A stretch of DNA of 64,000 nt, taken from contig NZ_BEWN01000002.1 in assembly GCF_002723955.1 (NCBI RefSeq), positions 496,001-560,000 on the forward strand, in the 5' to 3' direction. Positions 26,405 through 34,395 of this stretch are shown here, piece after piece (positions within the stretch are counted from its first letter, which is position 1; every line of letters begins with the position of its first letter). The stretch is from Gluconobacter frateurii. GTDB taxonomy: Bacteria; Pseudomonadota; Alphaproteobacteria; Acetobacterales; Acetobacteraceae. The notes under the pieces are model-generated. The model had not been told where the DNA came from. It made no database searches and was given only the letters and a program-made list of their open reading frames with translations. The position numbers and the translations under genes were made by a program.

Positions 26405-29400
26405 ATGACGCTCTCACGCTTTTTTATTGATCGGCCGATCTTTGCCTGGGTCATCGGGCTGATCATCATGCTGGTCGGTGCGGTGGCTATCACCCGCATG
26501 CCGATCGCACAGTATCCGAGCATTGCGCCCCCGCAAATCGCCATTTCCGTCATGTATCCTGGTGCGTCTGCCGAGACGGTGAACAACACGGTTGTGCGCC
26601 CGATCCTGCAGCAGATGTATGGTCTGGATCATCTCGAATATCTGTCGGCTTCCTCCTATGCGAGTGGCCAGATGGAAATTGATCTGACCTTCGAGCAGGG
26701 CACCAACCCTGACATTGCGCAGGTTCAGGTTCAGAACAAGCTCCAGCTTGCACAGCCGCGTCTGCCGTCGGAAGTGACGGCTCAGGGTCTGAGTGTCACG
26801 AAGGCCACCAAGAACTTCATGATGGTTCTGGCCTTCATTTCCGAAGACGGCAGCATGTCCGGTCAGGACATTGCAGATTATGTGGCTTCCAACATTTCCG
26901 ATCCGCTGTCGCGTGTTTCGGGTGTGGGTGATCACACGCTGTTCGGTTCCGAATATGCGATGCGTATCTGGCTGGATCCCTCGAAGCTCTACAATTACGG
27001 CCTGACCGTCGGAGATGTGGAGGCAGCCATCCAGGCACAGAATATTCAGGTTTCTTCTGGTGAGCTTGGTGGTCTTCCAGCCAAAAAGGGCATTGGAATT
27101 GACGCGACGGTCATTGGTCCGACGCGCCTCAGTTCTCCTGAAGAATTCCAGAAAATTCTTCTGAAGGTTCAGCAGGATGGCAGCCAGGTTCGCCTGAGCG
27201 ATGTTGCACGCGTTGAACTTGGCGCACAGAGCTACGCGTTGGGCTCGATGTACAACAATCACCCTGCCGCTGCGATGGCTCTGAAGCTGGCGCCAGGTGC
27301 GAACCAGCTTCAGACGGAATCTGCCGTCCGTGCTCGTATGGGTGAACTCCAGCGTTATTTCCCGGCTGGTCTGAAGCTGGTCTATCCGCTCGATACCGAG
27401 CCGTTCATCACGCTCTCCATCAAGGAAGTCATCGAGACGCTCGCGGAAGCGATCGTGCTGGTGTTCCTCGTGATGCTGGTCTTCCTGCAGAACTTCCGTG
27501 CAACGCTGATCCCGACGATTGCCGTGCCGGTTGTGCTTCTGGGGACATTCGGCCTGCTGTCAGTGATGGGTTACAGTGTCAACACCCTGACCATGCTGGC
27601 CATGGTGCTGGCTGTTGGTCTGCTGGTGGACGATGCCATCGTCGTGGTTGAAAACGTCGAGCGCGTCATGACGGACAAGGGGCTTTCTCCAAAGGAAGCG
27701 GCTCGTGTGTCCATGGATGAAATCTCTGGCGCACTGATCGGTATCGTTCTGGTGCTGACGGCCGTGTTCCTGCCGATGGCCGCGTTTGGTGGTTCCACCG
27801 GCGTGATCTATCGCCAGTTTTCCATCACGATCGTTGCTGCGATGTGGCTCTCTGTCCTTGTGGCAATGGTCATGACGCCAGCGCTTTGCGGCTCGATGCT
27901 CAAGCCGACGCACAAGGGGCATGATCGTGGGCCGGCAGCCTGGTTCAACCGGACATTCGATCGGGTGACCAACGGTTATCTGGGTGGTGTAAAGCGGATG
28001 ATCCGCATGCCGGTCATCAGCATGATCGTGTTCGTTGTCGTTACTGCTGGTGTGGTGTTCCTGTTCAGCCGCGTTCCGGGCGGGTTCCTGCCGGATGAAG
28101 ATCAGGGCATCATTTTCGGCCAGGTCACGATGCGGAACAACGCCACACAGGAGCAGACTGCGGCCGTCAACAAGAAGGTCACGGACTATGTGCTGAAGAC
28201 GTATGGCAACTACGTCCAGTCGGTCTTCACCATGACGGGCTTCAGTTTCGCAGGGCAGGGTCAGACGGCGGGTGCGTTCTTCATCCGTATGAAGCCTTGG
28301 GATGAACGTCCGGGCTCGGCTCATACGACGATGACCGTTTCCCGCGAGATCATGATGCATTTCTGGATGGATCCGGATGCACAGATCTTTGCCGTGAACC
28401 CGCCTGCCGTGATGGAACTGGGTAACGCCACGGGTTTCGATCTGGAGCTGGAAGACACAGGCCATCTGGGACATGCGGCCCTGCTGGCTGCGCGTAATCA
28501 GGTTCTGATGGAAGCTGCCAAGAACCCGCTTCTGCAGGCTGTTCGTCCGCTCGGTATGGAAGATGCACCGCAGTTCAAGCTGGACATCAACCGTGAACGT
28601 GCGAATGCACTTGGTCTGACGAATGCGGACATCAACACGACGCTGGAAGGCGCTTTGGGCTCCATTTACGTCAACCAGTTCATGCGTGATGACCGTGTAA
28701 AGCAGGTCTATATTCAGGGTGAGCCCTGGGCTCGTATGACGCCTGAGGATCTGAACCGCTGGTATGTCCGCAATACGACTGGCACGATGGTTCCGTTTAA
28801 TGCGTTTGCATCCGGAACATGGGAGAGTGGGCCGCAGAAAGTCGAAGACTACAACGGCCTGAACTCATACGAAATTCAGGGTCAGCCGGCTGTGGGATCG
28901 AGTTCCGGTCAGGCCATGACGGAAATGGAGAAAATCCTCGCCAAGCTGCCGCGTGGCATTAGCTATGAATGGACTGGCCTGTCTTACGAGCAGCTGGCTT
29001 CCAGCGGATCGACCGGGCCGCTTTATGCCTTGGCCGCTGTTGTGATCCTGTTTTGTCTCGCAGCGCTGTATGAGAGCTGGGCCATCCCGTTTGCGGTGCT
29101 TCTGGTGCTGCCTCTGGGTGTGCTGGGCGCGATTGCGGCAACGCTGGGTCGTGATCTTTCCAATGACGTCTATTTCCAGGTTGGTCTGCTGACGACGGTT
29201 GGTCTCTCGGTGAAGAACGCGATCCTGATCGTGGAATTTGCCAAGGCCTTCTTCGAGGAGGGTCAGTCTCTTGAAGAATCCGTTCTGGAAGCGGGCAAGG
29301 AGCGTCTGCGCCCCATTCTCATGACGTCTATCGCCTTTGTGTGTGGTGTGTTCCCGCTTGCGATTGCGACGGGTGCCGGATCTGCTGCGCGTGTGGCGAT

Positions 29401-29581
29401 CGGAACCTGCGTTGTGGGTGGCATGGTGTCGGCAACCCTGCTGGCTATCTACTTCGTGCCGGTGTTCTTCGTGGTTGTTCTGCGTCTCTTCCGAGTGGTT
29501 CGTATCCGGGATCGCAAGAACCCATACGATCACCTGGATAATACTACGACACCCGCTATCGAAGGGGAGAAGGGCGCATGA
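26405..29581 (+). CDS. RND multidrug efflux transporter (HAE1/AcrB family)
   Basis: Encodes 1058 aa, the normal length. Start RFFIDRPIFAWVIGLIIMLVG is typical of TM1. TM4 carries the proton-relay pair in AVGLLVDDAIVVVENVERVM; TM10 has the Lys in GLSVKNAILIVEFAK. Twelve membrane segments and two large periplasmic loops are present. As a proton antiporter trimer in the inner membrane it expels hydrophobic drugs, solvents or organic acids. The ATG is 6 bases after the adaptor stop and its stop overlaps the outer-membrane factor start (ATGA). Substrates are not predictable from sequence. Confidence 0.95.
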   Translation: MTLSRFFIDRPIFAWVIGLIIMLVGAVAITRMPIAQYPSIAPPQIAISVMYPGASAETVNNTVVRPILQQMYGLDHLEYLSASSYASGQMEIDLTFEQGTNPDIAQVQVQNKLQLAQPRLPSEVTAQGLSVTKATKNFMMVLAFISEDGSMSGQDIADYVASNISDPLSRVSGVGDHTLFGSEYAMRIWLDPSKLYNYGLTVGDVEAAIQAQNIQVSSGELGGLPAKKGIGIDATVIGPTRLSSPEEFQKILLKVQQDGSQVRLSDVARVELGAQSYALGSMYNNHPAAAMALKLAPGANQLQTESAVRARMGELQRYFPAGLKLVYPLDTEPFITLSIKEVIETLAEAIVLVFLVMLVFLQNFRATLIPTIAVPVVLLGTFGLLSVMGYSVNTLTMLAMVLAVGLLVDDAIVVVENVERVMTDKGLSPKEAARVSMDEISGALIGIVLVLTAVFLPMAAFGGSTGVIYRQFSITIVAAMWLSVLVAMVMTPALCGSMLKPTHKGHDRGPAAWFNRTFDRVTNGYLGGVKRMIRMPVISMIVFVVVTAGVVFLFSRVPGGFLPDEDQGIIFGQVTMRNNATQEQTAAVNKKVTDYVLKTYGNYVQSVFTMTGFSFAGQGQTAGAFFIRMKPWDERPGSAHTTMTVSREIMMHFWMDPDAQIFAVNPPAVMELGNATGFDLELEDTGHLGHAALLAARNQVLMEAAKNPLLQAVRPLGMEDAPQFKLDINRERANALGLTNADINTTLEGALGSIYVNQFMRDDRVKQVYIQGEPWARMTPEDLNRWYVRNTTGTMVPFNAFASGTWESGPQKVEDYNGLNSYEIQGQPAVGSSSGQAMTEMEKILAKLPRGISYEWTGLSYEQLASSGSTGPLYALAAVVILFCLAALYESWAIPFAVLLVLPLGVLGAIAATLGRDLSNDVYFQVGLLTTVGLSVKNAILIVEFAKAFFEEGQSLEESVLEAGKERLRPILMTSIAFVCGVFPLAIATGAGSAARVAIGTCVVGGMVSATLLAIYFVPVFFVVVLRLFRVVRIRDRKNPYDHLDNTTTPAIEGEKGA

Positions 29582-31032
29582 AGGCCCGTCTTGGATTTGC
29601 CGCACTGCTGATGCTGTCAGGGTGCAATATGGCGCCTGTCTATCATCAGCCCACCCAGCCCATGCAGAACGCCTACCCGCAGGACACAGGCTCTAAAAAC
29701 GTCTCTTCGGCGGCCAAGGTCTATAATCTGGGCTGGGAAGATTTCTTCACGGACCCGCGCTTGAAAGCTCTGGTCCAACTGGGCCTGAGAAACAACCGGG
29801 ATCTGGCGGCTCAGGCTGCTGCCATTACGGTGGCGCGTGGGCAGTATGAAATTCAGAACGCGTCCCTGTTCCCGATCATCTCGGCTGGTGGGCAGGGCAT
29901 GTTCATGGCTCCGTCGAGCACGGCAGGCTTCTCTTTCGCACCAGGACTTGGCACCTCTATTTCCACTTTGAGGCTGTATCAGACGTCCATCGGATTTTCG
30001 TCTTATGAAGTCGATCTCTGGGGGCGGATCCGGAACCTGACGAAGCAGCAGGCTGAGACGGTTCTGAACAGTGTCGAGGGGGCGCGGAACGTTCTGATCA
30101 CGACGGTGTCCCAGATCGGCACGACCTACATCCAGTGGCTTGCGGATCGTGAGCAGCTTCGGGTCACGCGTGACACGCTAAAGTCCCAGCGCGATACGCT
30201 GCGCCTGACACAGCTCTCGTATGACAATGGCGAGACGGATGCCCTGACGCTGGCGCAGGTCAAGACGCAGGTCGAACAGGCTTCGGCCAATGAGGCGCAA
30301 TATACGCGTGCCGTGGCGGATGACGAGCATGCTCTTCAGGTTCTGGTTGGCGTGCCGTTGCCGGCTGATCTGCCGCCGCCGGCGCCGTTTGGCGCCCAGA
30401 CGATGATCAGTGATCTGCCTGAGGGGCTGCCGTCAGACCTTCTGGCCCAGCGTCCTGATATCGTAGCGGCTGAGCACACTCTGATTGGTGCCAATGCGAA
30501 TATTGGCGCCGCGCGGGCTGCATTCTTTCCGAAAGTGACACTGACGGCGTCCGAGGGCACAAGTTCGCTTCAGTTCCGCAAGCTGTTTACACCGGGCGCA
30601 GAGACTTGGACGGTCTCTCCGTCCATCAGTCTGCCAATCTTCACCTGGGGGCAGAGTGAGGGAAATCTGCGGATGGCGAAGGGGCAGAAGCTTCAGTACG
30701 CCGCGCAGTATGAAAAGACAGTGCAGACGGCCTTCCGGGAAGTGTCTGATGCACTGACGGCGCGTGAGACGTACACGGCGCAGGACCGGCATATGCAGGA
30801 ACTCGTCGGTCAGTCCCAGAAAGCTTATGATCTGGCCAAGATGCGTTATGACGCCGGAATCGACAGCTATCTGACCACGCTTGAGCAACAGCGTACGCTC
30901 TATCAGGCTCAGCAGAACGCCATTCTGGTTCAGGCCGCCCGTTTCCAGAACCTTGTCACATTGTATCGCGCACTGGGAGGTGGCTGGAGCCAGAAGACGG
31001 TTTCGCCTACAGTGCCTGCCGCAACGCACTGA
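29578..31032 (+). CDS. Outer-membrane efflux channel lipoprotein (NodT/OprM family)
   Basis: Encodes 484 aa. The lipobox LMLSGC puts the acylated Cys at position 16. Two outer-membrane-efflux repeats follow: first half with WEDFFTDPRLKALVQLGLRNNRDLAAQ, second with LAQRPDIVAAEHTLIGANANIGAARAAFFPKVTLTAS. Helical segments contain KTVQTAFREVSDALTARETY and YDAGIDSYLTTLEQQRTLYQAQ. It forms the TolC-like trimeric tunnel for the adaptor and pump encoded just upstream. Translation is probably coupled to the pump gene by the 4-base overlap. Confidence 0.93.
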   Translation: MKARLGFAALLMLSGCNMAPVYHQPTQPMQNAYPQDTGSKNVSSAAKVYNLGWEDFFTDPRLKALVQLGLRNNRDLAAQAAAITVARGQYEIQNASLFPIISAGGQGMFMAPSSTAGFSFAPGLGTSISTLRLYQTSIGFSSYEVDLWGRIRNLTKQQAETVLNSVEGARNVLITTVSQIGTTYIQWLADREQLRVTRDTLKSQRDTLRLTQLSYDNGETDALTLAQVKTQVEQASANEAQYTRAVADDEHALQVLVGVPLPADLPPPAPFGAQTMISDLPEGLPSDLLAQRPDIVAAEHTLIGANANIGAARAAFFPKVTLTASEGTSSLQFRKLFTPGAETWTVSPSISLPIFTWGQSEGNLRMAKGQKLQYAAQYEKTVQTAFREVSDALTARETYTAQDRHMQELVGQSQKAYDLAKMRYDAGIDSYLTTLEQQRTLYQAQQNAILVQAARFQNLVTLYRALGGGWSQKTVSPTVPAATH

Positions 31033-31044
31033 CCGGAGAGCATC

Positions 31045-31386
31045 ATGCGCAGGATCCTGACTTCCACATTGGCGGTTCTCGCCCTGACGGGCACCGCCGT
31101 CGCGCAGGATGCGGATGGGGACGGCCCGAAGAAGCCGGACATGCACGAACTGTATCGCAATTCCTCTCTTCCCCGGAGCCATGCCGATTTCAGCCGCTTC
31201 ACGTACCGGCCACCGGGGGACAAGGTCATTGAGCAACCAGATGCTTTCCGTCTGCTGTTCCGCACCCGTGATGGTCAGCCAGATGGTTACGCAGAACGTC
31301 GTGGCAATGCGGTGATCTATTATGATCGTTATGGCAAGGTCACGCATGTTCAGCCTCTGCCGGAAGACGATACAGCCTCCAACTGA
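31045..31386 (+). CDS. Small exported protein of the efflux operon
   Basis: Encodes 113 aa beginning 12 bases after the channel gene, with GGAG upstream. A signal peptide (RRILTSTLAVLALTGTAVAQ) is followed by a charged Asp/Gly/Lys/Pro stretch and a compact domain with YAERRGNAVIYYDRYGKVTHVQPL. The mature part is about 93 residues and has no cysteines. I do not recognise the family. Its place inside the operon, ahead of the terminator, suggests a periplasmic accessory to the pump, but nothing in the sequence proves this. Confidence 0.65.
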   Translation: MRRILTSTLAVLALTGTAVAQDADGDGPKKPDMHELYRNSSLPRSHADFSRFTYRPPGDKVIEQPDAFRLLFRTRDGQPDGYAERRGNAVIYYDRYGKVTHVQPLPEDDTASN

Positions 31387-31422
31387 GGCTGGACTTTTCG
31401 TTTGGTCCAGATGACTGGGCAG

Positions 31423-31459
31423 ACGGCGGGAGATGGGCAGAAAGCCTGTTTCCCGCCGT
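31423..31459 (+). terminator. Terminator of the efflux operon
   Basis: Stem ACGGCGGGA / TCCCGCCGT (9 bp) closes a 19-base loop. It is followed by TTGTGTTTGT, a modest U-rich tract, 37 bases after the stop of the small exported protein. Confidence 0.7.
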
Positions 31460-31555
31460 TTGTGTTTGTAGTGGGTTTGCCTGCGTACAGCGTTCAGGCC
31501 ATCATGCATTTTCCTTTTTTCTGCTGGCTAGGCTGGCATTTTCCCCGGGTTTCCG

Positions 31556-32695
31556 ATGACTGTTCCTGACATTGACCAGTTCCATGCCATTGCCATCAGC
31601 AGCCTTGCGCACAAACTGGCTGCCGAAGGGCGCAGCATCATTCACATGGAGTTTGGTCAGCCTTCGACCGGTGCGCCCCAAAAAGCTATTGAGCGGGCGC
31701 AGCATGTTCTTGCGACTGATCCGATGGGCTACTGGGAAAGCCAGCCCCTGAAGGAGCGCATCGCGCGCCATTATCAGGACATGTACGGTGCGACGGTTCA
31801 GGCCGATCAGGTTATTCTGACCTGTGGGGCTTCGCCTGCTCTGGTTCTTGCCCTGACAAGCAGCTTTGTTCCGGGGCAGAGGGTGGCGCTCGCCCGTCCG
31901 GGTTATGTGGCGTATCGCAATACGCTCCGGGCGCTTCACATGGAGGCCGTCGAGATCGAGTGTGGAGAGGCCGAGCGTTTCCAGCTTACGGCGGATGCTG
32001 TGGCCGCGATTAAGCCTGCGCCGGATGGTCTCATCATTGCCAGCCCGGCCAATCCGACAGGCACGATTCTTGGGGATGAAGAACTAAGGGCTATCCTGAA
32101 GGTCTGCCGCGATCGTGGTATCCGCGTGGTGTCAGATGAGATCTATCACGGCCTGAGCTATGGAGATCCGGCTCATTCCGTTCTGGAATATGAGCCGTCT
32201 GCCATGGTGGTGAACAGCTTCTCCAAATATTTCAGTATGGCGCCGTGGCGTCTCGGGTGGCTGGTGGTTCCCGTTGATCGGATTGATGCAGCGCGCGCTC
32301 GGATGGGCAATCTGTTCCTGACGCCTTCTGCGCTGAGCCAACATGCCGGACTTGTGGCTTTTGACTGCGTGGACGAGCTGGAAGGCCATCTCGACACTTA
32401 TCGCCGCAACAGAGACCTGTTGCTGGCGGCGATGCCGGAGATGGGGCTGACGCATATCGCGCCTCCTGATGGGGCGTTTTATATCTACGCGGATATCAGC
32501 CATCTCACGGATGCCAGTCTCGCTTTTTGCCGTCGGCTGCTGATCGAAACAGGCGTTGCGACTGCGCCGGGCGTGGACTTTGACCCGGTGAATGGGAACC
32601 GTTTCATGCGGTTCAGCTTTGCGGTGTCCACGGACCGGATTGAAGAGGCTGTGCGCCGTATGGTGCCCTGGTTTGCGGCTCAGCCCAGACGCTGA
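31556..32695 (+). CDS. PLP-dependent aminotransferase (class I/II)
   Basis: Encodes 379 aa. Fold-type I markers are present: ILTCGASPALVLAL (phosphate-binding), SPANPTGTIL, VVSDEIYHGLSYG and the PLP lysine in NSFSKYFSMAPWRLGW, with a C-terminal Arg in NRFMRFSFAVS that would bind the substrate carboxylate. It belongs to the aspartate/aromatic aminotransferase group; the donor-acceptor pair is uncertain. The gene stands alone on the plus strand. Its last 16 bases overlap the end of the convergent pnuT-like gene. Confidence 0.88.
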   Translation: MTVPDIDQFHAIAISSLAHKLAAEGRSIIHMEFGQPSTGAPQKAIERAQHVLATDPMGYWESQPLKERIARHYQDMYGATVQADQVILTCGASPALVLALTSSFVPGQRVALARPGYVAYRNTLRALHMEAVEIECGEAERFQLTADAVAAIKPAPDGLIIASPANPTGTILGDEELRAILKVCRDRGIRVVSDEIYHGLSYGDPAHSVLEYEPSAMVVNSFSKYFSMAPWRLGWLVVPVDRIDAARARMGNLFLTPSALSQHAGLVAFDCVDELEGHLDTYRRNRDLLLAAMPEMGLTHIAPPDGAFYIYADISHLTDASLAFCRRLLIETGVATAPGVDFDPVNGNRFMRFSFAVSTDRIEEAVRRMVPWFAAQPRR

Positions 32696-33255
32696 TCCGC
32701 CTGTTCAGCGGCTCGCCAGCGTAGAAGGCCCTGTAGAGCGAGTCCGATGAAAACCGCATACAGCACGGCGGTTGGGTACAGGTCGCGTGTGAGGAAGAGC
32801 AGCACGTACGCTGTGTCGATCACGAGCCACATCAGCCAGCTTGCGGTGTGGCGTCGGGCGGCCCAGAGCTGTGCCACGATGCTGTAACTGCTGAGCATGG
32901 CATCGGCGAGAGGTGTGGGGTCGTCCGTAAAGCGGGCGAGGCAGAACGCCCAGAGTCCGCCGCCGATAAGACCTGCCAACAAGCCGGCACTGGCCGTGTA
33001 GGCTGAGAGGGGCCGGATGTGGAGGGTAGCGTCTCCTTGCGAGCCATCTGTTTTCCACTGCCACCAGCCGTAAAACAGGCAGCCACAGAATACGGCTTGC
33101 AAGGCGGCATCCGCATAAAGCCGTGCTGCGAAGAACACCCAGCCATAAAGCACGGCAGCGATCAGTGAGACTGGCCAGCAGGCCATCTGGCGTTTCGCTG
33201 TCAGCCAGACACCTGCGGCGCTGAGAAGAGCGGCGAGAAGCTCGGTCAGGGACAT
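32680..33255 (-). CDS. pnuT: PnuC-family vitamin transporter, probably thiamine (PnuT)
   Basis: Encodes 191 aa with about seven hydrophobic segments. Family features are LTELLAALLSAAGVWLTAKRQMACWPVSLIAAVLYGWVFF at the start, FYGWWQWK, and the C-terminal WLMWLVIDTAYVLLFLTRDLYPTAVLYAVF, where the Trp-rich helices bind the vitamin in PnuC/PnuT structures. PnuC proteins act by facilitated diffusion and need a kinase for trapping. Membership of a TPP-riboswitch operon makes thiamine (PnuT) far more likely than nicotinamide riboside. The start overlaps the kinase gene by 10 bases. Last gene of the operon. Confidence 0.85.
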   Translation of the reverse strand: MSLTELLAALLSAAGVWLTAKRQMACWPVSLIAAVLYGWVFFAARLYADAALQAVFCGCLFYGWWQWKTDGSQGDATLHIRPLSAYTASAGLLAGLIGGGLWAFCLARFTDDPTPLADAMLSSYSIVAQLWAARRHTASWLMWLVIDTAYVLLFLTRDLYPTAVLYAVFIGLALQGLLRWRAAEQADQRLG

Positions 33256-34391
33256 GAAGCGGTCTGTTCCAGAGTGTTTTCAAGCCAGCTTAGAAGCGCC
33301 TGACCGTCTGGCCCTGCGAACCAGTGTGCATGACCGAGGAGATAGTCCGAATAGGCCACGGTTGCGGAAGCTTCGTCGTGCACGAGGGTGCGGTAATACG
33401 AGACTTCCGAGAGTGCGAATTCGACATGTACCAAGGGGAGAAACGCGACGACCAGTCTGCGCTCGGTCGGTGAAAGCGGATGGATGGAGTGATACCCGGC
33501 GAGCAGGGCTGTCAGTTGATCCCATGCCACTGTGTAATCTGGAGCAAGCCACGTAATGGCAGTGCGCTCGATGGCGACGGCGAGGTCATAGGCCGCGCAG
33601 GTCCGGTCTGACATACCGAAATCGAAAATTCCGCAGATCTCCGCTGTGGGATCGCTGGATGTCCAGAACTGGTTCGAGGGGTGCCAGTCTCCGTGTCCCC
33701 AGAGCGGTTCGATGTCGGGCAAAAGGGGTTTGAGACGGTCATAGAATGGGAGCAGGACTTTGAGATCCTGCTCCCATGACGGTGCTTGAAAGAGGGCGTT
33801 CAGTCCGGGTTGGGATTTGCCCCACTGGGCGAGACCCGCCTCAAGGTCTGGCTGGGTAATGGCCTGAAAACTGGAGAGCAGCAGGCGGTCATTCGGGCGC
33901 GCAGGGGCTGCGTATTCTTTTGAAGCGAGATGGAGACGCGCGAGTGCCCGTCCTGCCGTATGGGCTTGGTCAACGCAGAAAAACGGCTCCCAGGACTGAA
34001 CATCCCGATACAGGTCCGAGCCAGGAAGCGGGCGAAAGACTTCGTAAATCCAACCGTTTTCTTCCACGACAGAGCGACCCGTGCGATCTTTCAGCGGAAC
34101 GTGCAGCGGGAGGCCCTGTATAGCGAGATGCCTCATGAACGCATGTTCTTCCATGAGGGCGGTCTGATCGCGCAGGCGGGGATCATGCCGTTTGAGGAAC
34201 AGCACGGGTCCATTGGCCAGATTTATGAGGGCGGTCGCAGAAAAGGGGCGCTGGCCGTGCCACAGAAGAGTATCCGGGGTGAAGGCCAGAGCAAAGTGTT
34301 TCAGAACACGGCTTGCTTCATCCAGCGTCAGCGGCGGCCAATGCCGTTCAGCCTGCACACCCTTGACGCCGAACTGTCCGGGAACAGTCAC
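33246..34391 (-). CDS. APH-fold kinase, putative thiamine kinase
   Basis: From GTG 34391, 4 bases after the receptor stop, it encodes 381 aa. The start has no strong SD, so coupled translation is likely; an in-frame extension to 34466 would overlap the receptor. Kinase hallmarks are the N-lobe lysine region VLFLKRHDP, the Brenner-type catalytic loop GHGDWHPSNQF near residue 240 (Asp and Asn present), and the metal-binding IFDFGMSD near 260. These place it in the aminoglycoside phosphotransferase/homoserine-kinase-II/ThiK group. Its place between a TonB receptor and a PnuT-like permease under a TPP riboswitch suggests it phosphorylates incoming thiamine to TMP. Antibiotic modification is an unlikely alternative in this context. 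Confidence 0.75.
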   Translation of the reverse strand: MTVPGQFGVKGVQAERHWPPLTLDEASRVLKHFALAFTPDTLLWHGQRPFSATALINLANGPVLFLKRHDPRLRDQTALMEEHAFMRHLAIQGLPLHVPLKDRTGRSVVEENGWIYEVFRPLPGSDLYRDVQSWEPFFCVDQAHTAGRALARLHLASKEYAAPARPNDRLLLSSFQAITQPDLEAGLAQWGKSQPGLNALFQAPSWEQDLKVLLPFYDRLKPLLPDIEPLWGHGDWHPSNQFWTSSDPTAEICGIFDFGMSDRTCAAYDLAVAIERTAITWLAPDYTVAWDQLTALLAGYHSIHPLSPTERRLVVAFLPLVHVEFALSEVSYYRTLVHDEASATVAYSDYLLGHAHWFAGPDGQALLSWLENTLEQTASCP

Positions 34392-34395
34392 GAGT

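Noticed and set aside
32680-33255. Nicotinamide riboside transporter PnuC
   Set aside because: The family is right but the TPP riboswitch and receptor context favour the thiamine-specific PnuT branch.
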